DNA from: Watersipora subatra
Taxonomy: Eukaryota > Bryozoa > Gymnolaemata > Cheilostomatida > Watersiporidae
DNA length: 64,000 nucleotides
Assembly: GCF_963576615.1 (NCBI RefSeq)
Contig: NC_088711.1
Span: 40,916,621-40,980,620, forward strand
Direction: 5' to 3'
Each line of letters starts with the position of its first letter. Position 1 is the first letter of the stretch. The notes under the pieces are model-generated. The model was not told the origin of the DNA, ran no database searches, and saw only the letters and a list, made by a program, of their open reading frames with translations. The translations under genes were made by a program, and so were the position numbers. Below, in pieces: positions 57,001 through 62,512 of this stretch.

Positions 57001-57776
57001 GGTATACTTGTTTCTAGCACCCTCAATTTTAATGAACACATAAATCGCATCATACGTAAGGCTAACGGCACTCTTTTTATGCTTATGCGGACCCTTAAGA
57101 AAACATCTCCTAATGTCAAAAGGACAGCATACTATAGTGTGTGTCGTCCACTGCTAGAGTACGCTTCGGAAATCTGGAGTCCACATTTTGATTATAGTAT
57201 ACAAGATTTAGAATCCATTAACCGAAAAGCTTTTAGGTGGGCCAACAATTTAAGAAAATTTGATAGTATATCATCAGAAATGGTGAAAATGGGATGGCAA
57301 ACACTTGCAGAGAGAAGACGCATCAAGGACGAAAGCACACTGCAAAAAATTTTAAGCCAAGACCTAATGGTCGATTTTAATAGATTTGTAATTAAGAACT
57401 CATCCTATTTTACTCGAGGCTCCAATATCAGACACACAATCAATACAAGTGCAATGAAACACTCTTTTTTTAACCGTGCGATGAAATTTTAACATCTGAT
57501 TCTCTTATAACTAGACCAAGCGATCTTATACTTTTATCCTTCAGACTTAGATAAATAAGTCTATGCTTATTTGTGATCTTATTTTTATGCCTAATGCACC
57601 ATTTTATTTCTACAGGCCTAGCGGCCACTTGAAATATTTTACAGAGATAGATAGATAGATCAATTTATAAATTCTTACCTTTCGTCTCGAAACATGTAAA
57701 CAGGCGGGCCAACATTTGCTATGGCAAGGCATGGAAATAGAGCTGCAACTACACAAAAAACCAATCTAAGACTCAT
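41799..57776 (-). CDS. ATP6AP1: ATP6AP1, V-type proton ATPase subunit S1 (Ac45), 8 exons
   Basis: ATP6AP1/Ac45 is a type I membrane glycoprotein that sits in the V-ATPase Vo ring and helps assembly and targeting in ER, lysosome and secretory organelles. Exons on the minus strand: 57776-57679, 50072-49955, 49489-49421, 48491-48269, 47225-47143, 45910-45702, 44366-44186, 42011-41799. They total 1,194 nt (397 codons plus stop), all in phase with GT-AG junctions. Residues 1-20 form a signal peptide (MSLRLVFCVVAALFPCLAIA). The lumenal part has NGT and NSS glycosylation sequons and a YHC ... YDC cysteine pair near the membrane. One transmembrane helix is at about 352-374, followed by a short cytosolic tail (FDRYDDPKSKPL) matching the family. 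An upstream in-frame ATG at 57,878 would add 34 residues. I prefer 57,776 because the signal peptide starts there. Confidence 0.95.
42388..42831. mobile_element. Copy 2 of the ~440-bp MITE family
   Basis: The left end is CAGTAATCTTTCGCTATCAC after TA. The right end, reverse complemented, is CAGTGATCTCTCACTTTGCA. It shares the internal GATAAGTGAAAATAC ... AAATAGAAACTAATTTT block with the copy at 6,412, in the opposite orientation. It lies in ATP6AP1 intron 7. Confidence 0.6.
43490..44116. repeat. 47-bp minisatellite, about 13 imperfect copies
   Basis: The unit contains GGGCCAATCTTCTATAAC, then AAATTGCCCCAGCACA and CAAGGCACCAT. Copies alternate between AATCTTCTATAACGAAATTG and AAACTTCTATCACAAACTTG forms, and some have lost about 12 bp. 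Repeated open frames on both strands here are by-products. The array ends about 70 bp from ATP6AP1 exon 7. Confidence 0.92.
45127..45173. repeat. Perfect 22-bp inverted repeat with 3-nt spacer
   Basis: Arms 45,127-45,148 and 45,152-45,173 are exact reverse complements around ACG. Each arm contains GATTGCAGTGCCACA or its complement. It sits in ATP6AP1 intron 6. Perfect pairing argues for recent origin or a small foldback element rather than a typical microRNA precursor. Confidence 0.92.
46084..46747. mobile_element. Foldback MITE with ~240-bp terminal inverted repeats
   Basis: The left arm starts AAGGTACGGCCACACATAAC and runs through GAAATGAACGAAAAACACAG and CAAATTATTAGCGAGCA. The right arm is its imperfect reverse complement ending CACATGTGGCTGTAACTT. 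The arms cover about 46,084-46,325 and 46,500-46,747 around a short AT-rich loop. It has no coding capacity. A related half copy lies at 59,366. It lies in ATP6AP1 intron 5. Confidence 0.85.
46889..47046 (+). mobile_element. tRNA-derived SINE with TTATAGTAAAGATTA tail
   Basis: A tRNA-like head has an A-box-like GGTAGGGCACCAGGCGG and a perfect B box GGTTCAAATCC at 46,928-46,938. A pyrimidine-rich body follows (CCAACCTCCACCCCTGGC), then about three copies of a 15-bp tail unit TTATAGTAAAGATTA. This is the classic Pol III SINE plan. It is not a functional tRNA gene because the acceptor stem cannot be formed. It lies in ATP6AP1 intron 5. Confidence 0.65.
47488..47927. mobile_element. Copy 3 of the ~440-bp MITE family
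   Basis: The right end, reverse complemented, reads CAGTAATCCTTCAGTACATC and GCGGTT. The left end near 47,488 (CCGTAAACTCTCTC after TA) is diverged and followed by a C run at 47,523-47,534. The AAATAGAAACTAATT block is shared with copies 1 and 2. Duplicated 20-26-bp segments near 47,665-47,720 are inside it, and similar ones at 47,937-47,972 lie just beyond. It lies in ATP6AP1 intron 4. Confidence 0.55.
49143..49330. repeat. 42-bp tandem repeat, about 4.4 copies
   Basis: Units begin ACATATATTCTTGAATAAGG and continue TTATACATCTATGCTCC, with starts at 49,143, 49,185, 49,227 and 49,269. The unit is not related in sequence to the other 42-bp array. It lies in ATP6AP1 intron 3 and explains the repetitive HRCITLF open frame on the minus strand. 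Confidence 0.92.
50177..50470. repeat. Dispersed repeat, AAGGCTGGTTCACACC family
   Basis: The segment starts AAGGCTGGTTCACACCATAT then CGCCGTATGTCGGAG, paralleling 5,919. It is GC-richer than its surroundings, with several short internal inverted pieces such as TGTGCACC and GTGTGCACAC. It is probably part of a non-autonomous DNA transposon whose right end is unclear. Confidence 0.4.
51074..52414. mobile_element. Inverted-repeat element whose end sequence has expanded into a 17-bp array
   Basis: The left end reads ATCGTAAAAGTTGTATTTGAACG then CACC. The right end, reverse complemented, reads ATACGATAAAACC then TTTATTTGAA and ATGACG. The terminal motif TTTATTTGAACGCCAC is the unit of the adjacent array, so the array appears to have grown from the element's own end. 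No transposase frame is visible. Confidence 0.5.
51094..51552. repeat. 17-bp tandem array (CGCCACTTCTATTTGAA)n, about 26 copies
   Basis: The array is highly homogeneous, with degenerate first units (CGTCACCTTTATTTGAG, CGCCACCCTTTAATTGAA). Only a few ACACCAC variants occur, in one isolated unit and in a pair near the right end. It lies inside the left part of the element at 51,074-52,414. Confidence 0.97.
53381..54802 (+). CDS. LINE ORF1 protein: PHD-like zinc finger, coiled region, zinc knuckles
   Basis: The frame is 473 codons. After a Ser-rich start, a PHD-like C4HC3 zinc region spans about residues 35-83 (CGKC, CEICTTWFHYPC, YCHKCD). Residues about 105-175 are heptad-like and charged (ETLENKLTTSLTELRSQI). 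The C-terminus has Cys/His knuckles from about residue 395 (CYQCWGYSHVASNC, then CRHC ... DCSKPPKCCNCGSRGHD). The open frame extends 33 nt upstream of the chosen ATG without another ATG. The role is RNA binding and chaperoning of the element RNP. Both the PHD and knuckles are intact by eye. Confidence 0.93.
   Translation: MSTPKSLGRNSSTSSQKGDRSRSGSSSNKVNAHTCGKCEKLVLDEGIECEICTTWFHYPCSKFKKEAIKFLAIPGVHWYCHKCDHPNVKTIESRLEKLVTDSHQQAPLTMNMGGLKTLEDNISKSLSEFRSQITETLENKLTTSLTELRSQIMVANENIDRLKKSSQHTNRDIPEQKAYGPQVETDQLKTFSSLLKSPIHSETTLSGNPPPSIKPHNNRVDFDPNKCVVVHSFENKSLALNHIAIRHSISSILNKPIIMFLKKFEHDKNDPKLMIQFEKSSSVDQLLEKWNPTTENCKVRRPQRPSPRSDGICFGVPKNISEDELLGYVRQEYPSCEKVIRFLTKDKTTTGTVKLIFKVPNDLIEAIDKGIYIQQLCLKLNVEKAKPPRPRPLQCYQCWGYSHVASNCTASKICRHCSENITAGADHKDCSKPPKCCNCGSRGHDATSHSDCPFFNQILKKLTSREAVRDLQS
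54799..57492 (+). CDS. LINE ORF2: APE endonuclease and reverse transcriptase (897 aa)
   Basis: The start codon overlaps the ORF1 stop as ATGA (54,799-54,802), so translation is probably coupled by termination-reinitiation. The N-terminal APE-like endonuclease shows WNSNSIRNK, catalytic E34 (LTETHLD), GDFN at 133-136 and SDH at 205-207. The RT domain shows NYRPISL, DFSKAFDTVSHDKL, GVPQGSVLGPLLFLLYINDL and the catalytic FADD at 662-665. There is no RNase H. No internal stop or frameshift is present across 897 codons, so the copy is young and possibly competent. The product makes the nick-primed cDNA for the element's own insertion. Confidence 0.95.
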   Translation: MTLILWNSNSIRNKVQYLETIVHEYDPIFIVLTETHLDPQVSSNELKLPNYEIFRRDRPTKGGGILVAIKSLKGVQIFDSFVDPNEEMLVINLSVHGFRVCVVTYYRPPSSAKMSALFDFFEDSLVSNFVLLGDFNFPEIQWTLDTPAVSPGGRGLAKSFLSFILKNNFSQHVNFPTHSKGNTLDLIFTNFDPCPIFKNADVGMSDHTALCFELFSFFPQVDPPVSRTTKTLFDFGKARMSDISEQTAHLYKHLQFIEASNTTDFLWNTFKYTILNIANSCIPVRKPKGKKFWLSREAKTVCRKKRRFFHTYKAYPTSHNLEQLKSIGNLSKRLIKRDYNKFLESHITESLKNGDSKPLFQLISKSSKGGNCSNIMQLHNCVNDNDMAISFANNFKSVFTVDDGHVPQVSFTQSSAEHVPQMDIAVSEEGVLALLNNLNHRKGMGPDNLSPALLKFLAVDIAPILTLIFKHSLNTGCVPLDWKHANVVPVFKKGDKKAPLNYRPISLTSVSSKVIEHIIAHNIRDYLDQNNILSETQHGFRKKHSCESQLIHTISDLANFNNLNTQVDVLVLDFSKAFDTVSHDKLIHKLRSYGLNANVVTWIQHWLLDRTFCVIVNGKTSPPTQVTSGVPQGSVLGPLLFLLYINDLPESLNCPKTSIRLFADDAILFRPIECASDSLLLQDQLCRVAAWAESWQLRFNANKCTSTSVEPVRFSHIYNYCGTSLISSQSFLYLGILVSSTLNFNEHINRIIRKANGTLFMLMRTLKKTSPNVKRTAYYSVCRPLLEYASEIWSPHFDYSIQDLESINRKAFRWANNLRKFDSISSEMVKMGWQTLAERRRIKDESTLQKILSQDLMVDFNRFVIKNSSYFTRGSNIRHTINTSAMKHSFFNRAMKF
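57679..57776 (-). CDS. ATP6AP1: ATP6AP1 exon 1 (signal peptide)
   Basis: The exon has 32 codons plus two bases, ending at a GTAAG donor (57,674-57,678). It encodes the whole signal peptide and the first lumenal residues (NVGPPVYMFRDE). The frame is open upstream to at least ATG 57,878, so start choice is not proven by the sequence alone. Confidence 0.88.
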
Positions 57777-57873
57777 TTTGAAACGATGGTAAAGCGTTTC
57801 TGCAAGCTGAAAATAAAACTTTTCTACGTCTTCCTTCCAAAATATCGATGCAGCTTCTAACACCGAGCGAAAT

Positions 57874-57883
57874 GTCATGTGAT
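57874..57883. promoter_or_regulatory. M-box-like site GTCATGTGAT
   Basis: The CATGTG core with TCATGTGA flanks matches the site preferred by MITF/TFE-family bHLH-zip factors. It also contains the alternative upstream in-frame ATG of ATP6AP1 (57,876-57,878 on the minus strand). Confidence 0.5.
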
Positions 57884-57906
57884 CTAGTTTACTGTATCCG
57901 TATCCT

Positions 57907-57916
57907 GTCACGTGAC
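57907..57916. promoter_or_regulatory. Perfect CLEAR-type palindrome GTCACGTGAC
   Basis: This 10-bp palindrome is identical to the consensus CLEAR element bound by TFEB and relatives, which control lysosomal and V-ATPase genes in animals. It lies 131 bp upstream of the ATP6AP1 start and 28 bp upstream of the RPS23 start. CACGTG is also bound by USF and MYC/MAX, so the factor is not determined by sequence alone. Confidence 0.65.
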
Positions 57917-57917
57917 A

Positions 57918-57926
57918 TCCCTTTTT
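57918..57926 (+). promoter_or_regulatory. RPS23: 5'-TOP-like pyrimidine tract of RPS23
   Basis: TCCCTTTTT lies 18-26 nt before the RPS23 ATG. If transcription starts at one of its cytosines, the mRNA would begin with a terminal oligopyrimidine tract, the usual mark of mTOR-controlled ribosomal-protein mRNAs, and have a 5' UTR of about 25 nt. Confidence 0.6.
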
Positions 57927-57943
57927 GCCTGGAAGCCGCCATC

Positions 57944-60900
57944 ATGGGTAAGCATGTTCGTTGCTCGATTCCATTTTTTATATATCAATCCATGTATTCG
58001 TTTTATAAGCCTATTTGCAACTAAGATTTTAAAAGAAGTATTTATTTTGGCTGTTCATATAGCTTTTTGATTCAAATTTGCTCTTCCATTAACCCACTGT
58101 TAGCTACAAATCTTACATATTATAACTTCACATTCTGCCTTATGACAGTTTTCATGCTATTTATATTTAATATTCTTCTTCAGGAAAGCCCCGCGGAATT
58201 CGAACAGCTCGTAAACAGAGAAACCACAGGCGTGACCAGAAATGGCACGATAAGGATTATAAGAAAGCTCATCTCGGAACAAGATGGAAAGCAAATCCTT
58301 TTGGTGGAGCTTCTCACGCTAAGGGTATTGTTCTAGAAAAAGTGTAAGTATTTTTAGTGGTGCTCACTTTAATTTAGGTGTAGATTTCTGGGCCCACTCT
58401 AGTTAAATGTGCGTAATACTTTTTCTTTGCATCATACTCGTATTTTTTCTTTGCATCATACTCGTATTGATAGTATCTTTAAATGGTCATGAAACTTGCA
58501 CCCTTTTTGTCCGCCAGTGTAACCACATTTGTTCGTTGTTTAACCTGTTGATGCTAATTCTAGTGCGTTTACTGGAAGAACTGAAAAAAACAATGTCGAT
58601 GGGAACAACAAAGTCGTGTCCTAAAGTTTACTAAACAATGTGTCACGTTTGCAAGGATAGATTTTTCCAAATTGTTGCGAAGTTTCTTATAGAATCGCCA
58701 AGTATTTCAAATACTCAAGTTTTCAGAGGAGTGGCGCCTATTACTCTTAGTCATTTCCTTCCTTTTTTTAGCAATTCTCATTGCCGCTCACAGCAATTTC
58801 ATGTTTTTGGAAGTCATTTAAAATTGGTACAGTTCTTCATCATTGTATTTGGTCCTAATATTTACAGTAATTGTGTAGATTTATTAATGTATTCCAGATG
58901 TTTTTAACATATCGTAATATGGACATTGAAGTTAGGTCAGTAACAATTTTTTTTCAGCCCTTTGGTTAATACATCATTTGCCTTTTTTGACAACATAAGA
59001 GATTCATTGCTAAGTTAGATCATCTTCCAATTAATTGATGGATGTGTACTGGAAGTAAATCGTTAGTGTGGTGTCGACATTCGCTTGATAGGCCCAACTA
59101 CTAAATTGTGTGTTTCTCTTTTTTCAAGTGCCATACTCCATTTTTTGGATGTGTAATAAATTTTATGTTTTCTCTTATTTTATATTTGCAGTGGTGTTGA
59201 AGCCAAGCAGCCTAACTCTGCCATCAGAAAGTGTGTGAGAGTACAGTTGATCAAAAATGGAAAAAAGATAACAGCTTTTGTACCTAATGATGGTTGTCTT
59301 AACTATGTTGAGGTTAGTACAGATTACTTATTCATTCAATTGTAGCCTGTTACAGTAGTATCCTAAGGTATGGCCACACGTGCAGATTTTTTTCGTTGGT
59401 TCTGACCGAAATCACGAAATGAATCACAAACACAGAATTATTGGCCAAAACACCGAATTGTCAGAGTTGTGCAAGCACACCGAAATCGCTTTTAGTTGGC
59501 TAAAAAATTATTAGCGATTTTATTAGCTTTCGCACCCTATTAATTTCTAGGCGATTTGCCCCAAATACCACTCGTTTTTCAGAAAGTTGCCAATAATTCA
59601 AATTACTACAAGAGACAGACTTGAGATAATTTACTCATTCAAGTTTCACAAGAACCAGCCAAGTCTCCTCTTTCAAATGATATTACATTCATTTAGACAA
59701 CTCGTATTCCTTTCATGCAGATCTGTGTCTCAAAGAAGGTAGTTTCAGAAAATTACTGATTTTAAAAAGATTGTTATTTGCTGAAACAAAGTTAGACTCG
59801 CACTATAAAAATTCCAAAATATACAAAGTTTGACTAAAATTACTTATTTATTACATGCAAAACAGTTATGAATATTATTTAAACCATAACTGTCATGAAC
59901 AACTTTTATCGTATTTACTAGGTAAATCAGACACGCTGATTCTAATTTTGTAATCAAAATAAAGATTAGTCCACTAACTTTCAGGGTAATGACGGCTGTT
60001 TTACAGCGTTTTAATATCGGTCTCGAAAACAGCACAATCGGCATAACAAGCTCCGCTCATAAATACGTGATGCAACCTAGCTTTTTAGGAACAGCAGTTA
60101 CGTAGGGATGTTTAGACCGATTTAGAGTAATAGAGATGGGTGTTTTAAAATCCATTAATATCTAAATTCAGTCTTACAAATAATATCAGTCTTTTCTGCA
60201 AGGTAGATGAGCTATTTAACATTGCATATTTAAAAAAGCGCGATAACAACGCTAGCTTGTGATAAACCGCGCTTTTTGAGCTCATTTTTCTCCACGTTCA
60301 GCCCATTTAAACGTCATGTAACAAGCTACGAGCAATTTTAAATAGTTTATATACCTTTCATAAAAAACTGAAATTATTTTACAGGCTGGATTTAGATAAT
60401 AATTGGTTTTAAGACACCCATCTCTATTATTCTAAATCGGACTAAACATTCCTAACTTCCGTTCCTGAAAAAGATAGGTTTCGTCACATATTTATGGGCG
60501 GAGCTTGTAACGCCGACTGTGTTGTTTTCAAAACGAATATTGAAACGCTTTAAAAAAGCCTAAATGACTTGGAAGATTAGTGGACTAATCTTTATTTTGA
60601 GTACAAAATCGGAATTAGTGTGTCTGATTTACCTAGTAAATACGATAAAAGTTGTTTGTGACAGTTATGGCTTAAACATATACAGTTAGTCATGATCATG
60701 AAAATAATGAAGCTCTAATTTCGAACTTTTCCTCACGAATATCATCTTTGAAACCAAAACATAGCTAGTTTACATGCATGCCAATATAACTAAAATAAAC
60801 TGTCATAAACATGTTTCAAATTATAAAAATATGTTCAATAACTCTGTTCTTGACTTTTCATACTTCATAGACAGATCTAAGAATCAATATGATCCTCTCG

Positions 60901-62481
60901 TAAGTGAATGATGACTTTAGGCCGACTACTGCTGACCGCCTAAACAGTGCATTTTTATGAGAGCATAACGATTCAAATTGGCTAAACTAAAAGTTAATGT
61001 AAACTTTATAACATTAAAAATAATGCTTTAATTTTATTTATGCAGTCTTTCACTGTCTTACCTTGCTTCTGAAGTTGAAAAAAATTGATCGCGAATGATA
61101 AAATTTGAAGTAACAATGAAGATTTCCGGTTTGGGTAGACATCGGTATGTGTTTGGTATTTTAGTGATAACTTTTGCCAGAGATATCAGTGAGGCGGATT
61201 TGTAAATTTTTCTTCTCAACTAATCAAAGATTGACTTTTATAATTTGAAAATTAATATGATACAAGGAAGTAGGTAAAGTTCAGAGGCGAGATAACTCGC
61301 GTTGGGTGTCTATCAACGTTATAAATATGCGAGTTATGTTTCGGGTGCGAATGAGTTAGCATGTTGGCAACATAAAATATGTAACCAGAATGTTGTAATT
61401 AGTGTTTAAAATCAGAAAAAAATGTATACATATCACGCAGCAATTTTCAGTAAGACGGCTTGCAGTACGCCTAAAGCTAAATTTGTACATGGATGGCAGT
61501 GAAAGGGTTAATTTTTCTGAAATTGTTTGTTACATTTATTAAAGGTGTGGCACAAGGGTTGCAATGAATGATTTCATGCAGAAATATTTTTTTATTATAG
61601 GTTTCTGTGACGGGCTGTTGAAACCCTTACGACTACGCAATGCTACTTGTATGCACATATAACTAAAATTTGCTTTCTATATTTTGGTACGCACAGTTTT
61701 TTTAATAACATATACGAGAGTTTAATAATATAAAGCGATGAAAAGTCAGCTAGTGCTAGCTTTTGCTGGCTTTGTAGCTGTTGTAATGCATATTGTGATG
61801 GATTGTAATGCATATTGACAGACATTGCGCTTAAATTTCATAACGATTGTCATCCAGAGTACTGGGAAGAATGTCACTCCATTCATGATTGTATATTCAT
61901 GATAAGATTCATTTCGGGATGAATATTAGAATATCTTAAACAAAGTACTTCAAAAGCCTCAGGCAACCCAAAATGATGTGGTAATATGCGTTACCAGCCC
62001 ATTAATTTTTTAATTGTTCTAGTAGATAGTTGACTACATAACTATAATTCCAAGACATTGATAAGTAAAAACTTTTTAGTTATAACCAACCCTTTTACAA
62101 ATATTTTCGAAGTTGTAAAAACTGATTTAGGTGATGATGAATTATAAGTTCTCTAACATTAGTTTGAGGAGATAGTCTGGCACAAATAGTACGGTAGTGC
62201 GTCATAGAAGATCGTTAAAAAATTATCATTACTGTTGCACTTTCAGAGTGAGGAGCTATTATCGGGGGACGCTCAGTTTATGAATTGTAGTGTTAGTTTT
62301 TTTAATCAAAATGATAATTTGCATGATATTGCAGGAAAACGATGAAGTTTTGGTATCAGGATTCGGCCGAAGTGGTCACGCTGTGGGAGATATTCCTGGA
62401 GTCAGGTTTAAAATTGTGAAAGTCGCAAACGTTTCTCTCTTGGCATTGTTTAAAGGAAAGAAGGAAAGGCCAAGATCTTAA
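57944..62481 (+). CDS. RPS23: RPS23, 40S ribosomal protein S23 (uS12), 4 exons
   Basis: uS12 lines the decoding centre of the small ribosomal subunit in the cytosol. Exons 57944-57947, 58184-58343, 59192-59312 and 62335-62481 join in phase to exactly 143 codons, the usual eukaryotic length. Recognisable blocks are [66 protein letters not shown] and the C-terminal [12 protein letters not shown]. Pro62 in KQPNSA is the position prolyl-hydroxylated by OGFOD1-type enzymes in other eukaryotes. The first coding exon is only ATGG, with GTAAGC directly after it, a common arrangement in ribosomal-protein genes. Introns are 236, 848 and 3,022 nt, and the last is swollen by two inverted-repeat elements. 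Confidence 0.98.
58419..58467. repeat. Short tandem duplication (23-24 bp x 2) in RPS23 intron 2
   Basis: TTTTTCTTTGCATCATACTC followed by GTA occurs twice in a row. It is a simple duplication with no evident function. Confidence 0.85.
59366..59530. mobile_element. Half copy of the foldback MITE at 46,084
   Basis: The segment starts AAGGTATGGCCACACGTGCA and runs through GAAATGAATCACAAACACAG, TTGTCAGAGTTGTGCAAGCA and AAAATTATTAGCGATT, aligning with the left arm at 46,084. No opposite arm follows. It lies in RPS23 intron 3. Confidence 0.75.
59878..60676. mobile_element. Large foldback element, ~295-bp inverted arms
   Basis: The left arm (about 59,878-60,175) starts TTTAAACCATAACTGTCATG and contains CTTTTATCGTATTTACTAGG. 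The right arm (about 60,382-60,676) is the imperfect reverse complement ending CAGTTATGGCTTAAA. A loop of about 200 bp separates them. It has no coding capacity. Arm divergence of several percent by eye suggests moderate age. It lies in RPS23 intron 3. Confidence 0.85.
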
Positions 62482-62506
62482 ACTGTGAACTTATTTTGGT
62501 TTGTAC

Positions 62507-62512
62507 AATAAA
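62507..62512 (+). other. RPS23: AATAAA polyadenylation signal of RPS23
   Basis: The signal is canonical and lies 26 nt after the stop codon, giving a very short 3' UTR as is usual for ribosomal-protein mRNAs. Confidence 0.85.

Larger units (their letters stand above)
53381..57660 (+). mobile_element. CR1-like non-LTR retrotransposon (LINE), both ORFs open
   Basis: The element has ORF1 (53,381-54,802), ORF2 (54,799-57,492), a 3' UTR of about 150 bp and a short GATAGATAGATAGAT tail at 57,645-57,660. The 5' UTR extends upstream to an undetermined point between about 52,415 and 53,381. A PHD-type zinc region in ORF1, an APE-type endonuclease in ORF2 and a simple-repeat tail instead of poly(A) fit the CR1 superfamily. 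It lies on the strand opposite to ATP6AP1, in its intron 1. Confidence 0.9.
50073..57678 (-). other. ATP6AP1: ATP6AP1 intron 1 (7.6 kb)
   Basis: The largest intron of the gene. It contains a dispersed-repeat end at 50,177, a transposon with an internal 17-bp array (51,074-52,414) and the CR1-like LINE (about 52.8-57.66 kb). The rest is unassigned AT-rich DNA. Confidence 0.85.
57777..57943. promoter_or_regulatory. Shared divergent promoter of ATP6AP1 (-) and RPS23 (+)
   Basis: Only 167 bp separates the two start codons, and the genes diverge. The interval holds two E-box-type sites and an RPS23 pyrimidine tract, and no TATA box is evident. Both genes are ubiquitously expressed in animals, which suits a bidirectional promoter. 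Confidence 0.75.

Noticed and set aside
52178..57673. Possible 14-bp LINE target duplication TCAATTTATAAATT at 52,178 and 57,660
   Set aside because: The core is an AT-rich palindrome, and the left copy lies inside another inverted-repeat element (51,074-52,414) that would then be cut by the LINE boundary. Chance similarity is more likely.
60907..60940. C/D-box snoRNA candidate in RPS23 intron 3 (ATGATGA ... CTGA)
   Set aside because: Only about 15 nt separate the boxes, there is no terminal stem and no second box pair. The ATGATGA near 62,130 has no suitable downstream CTGA.
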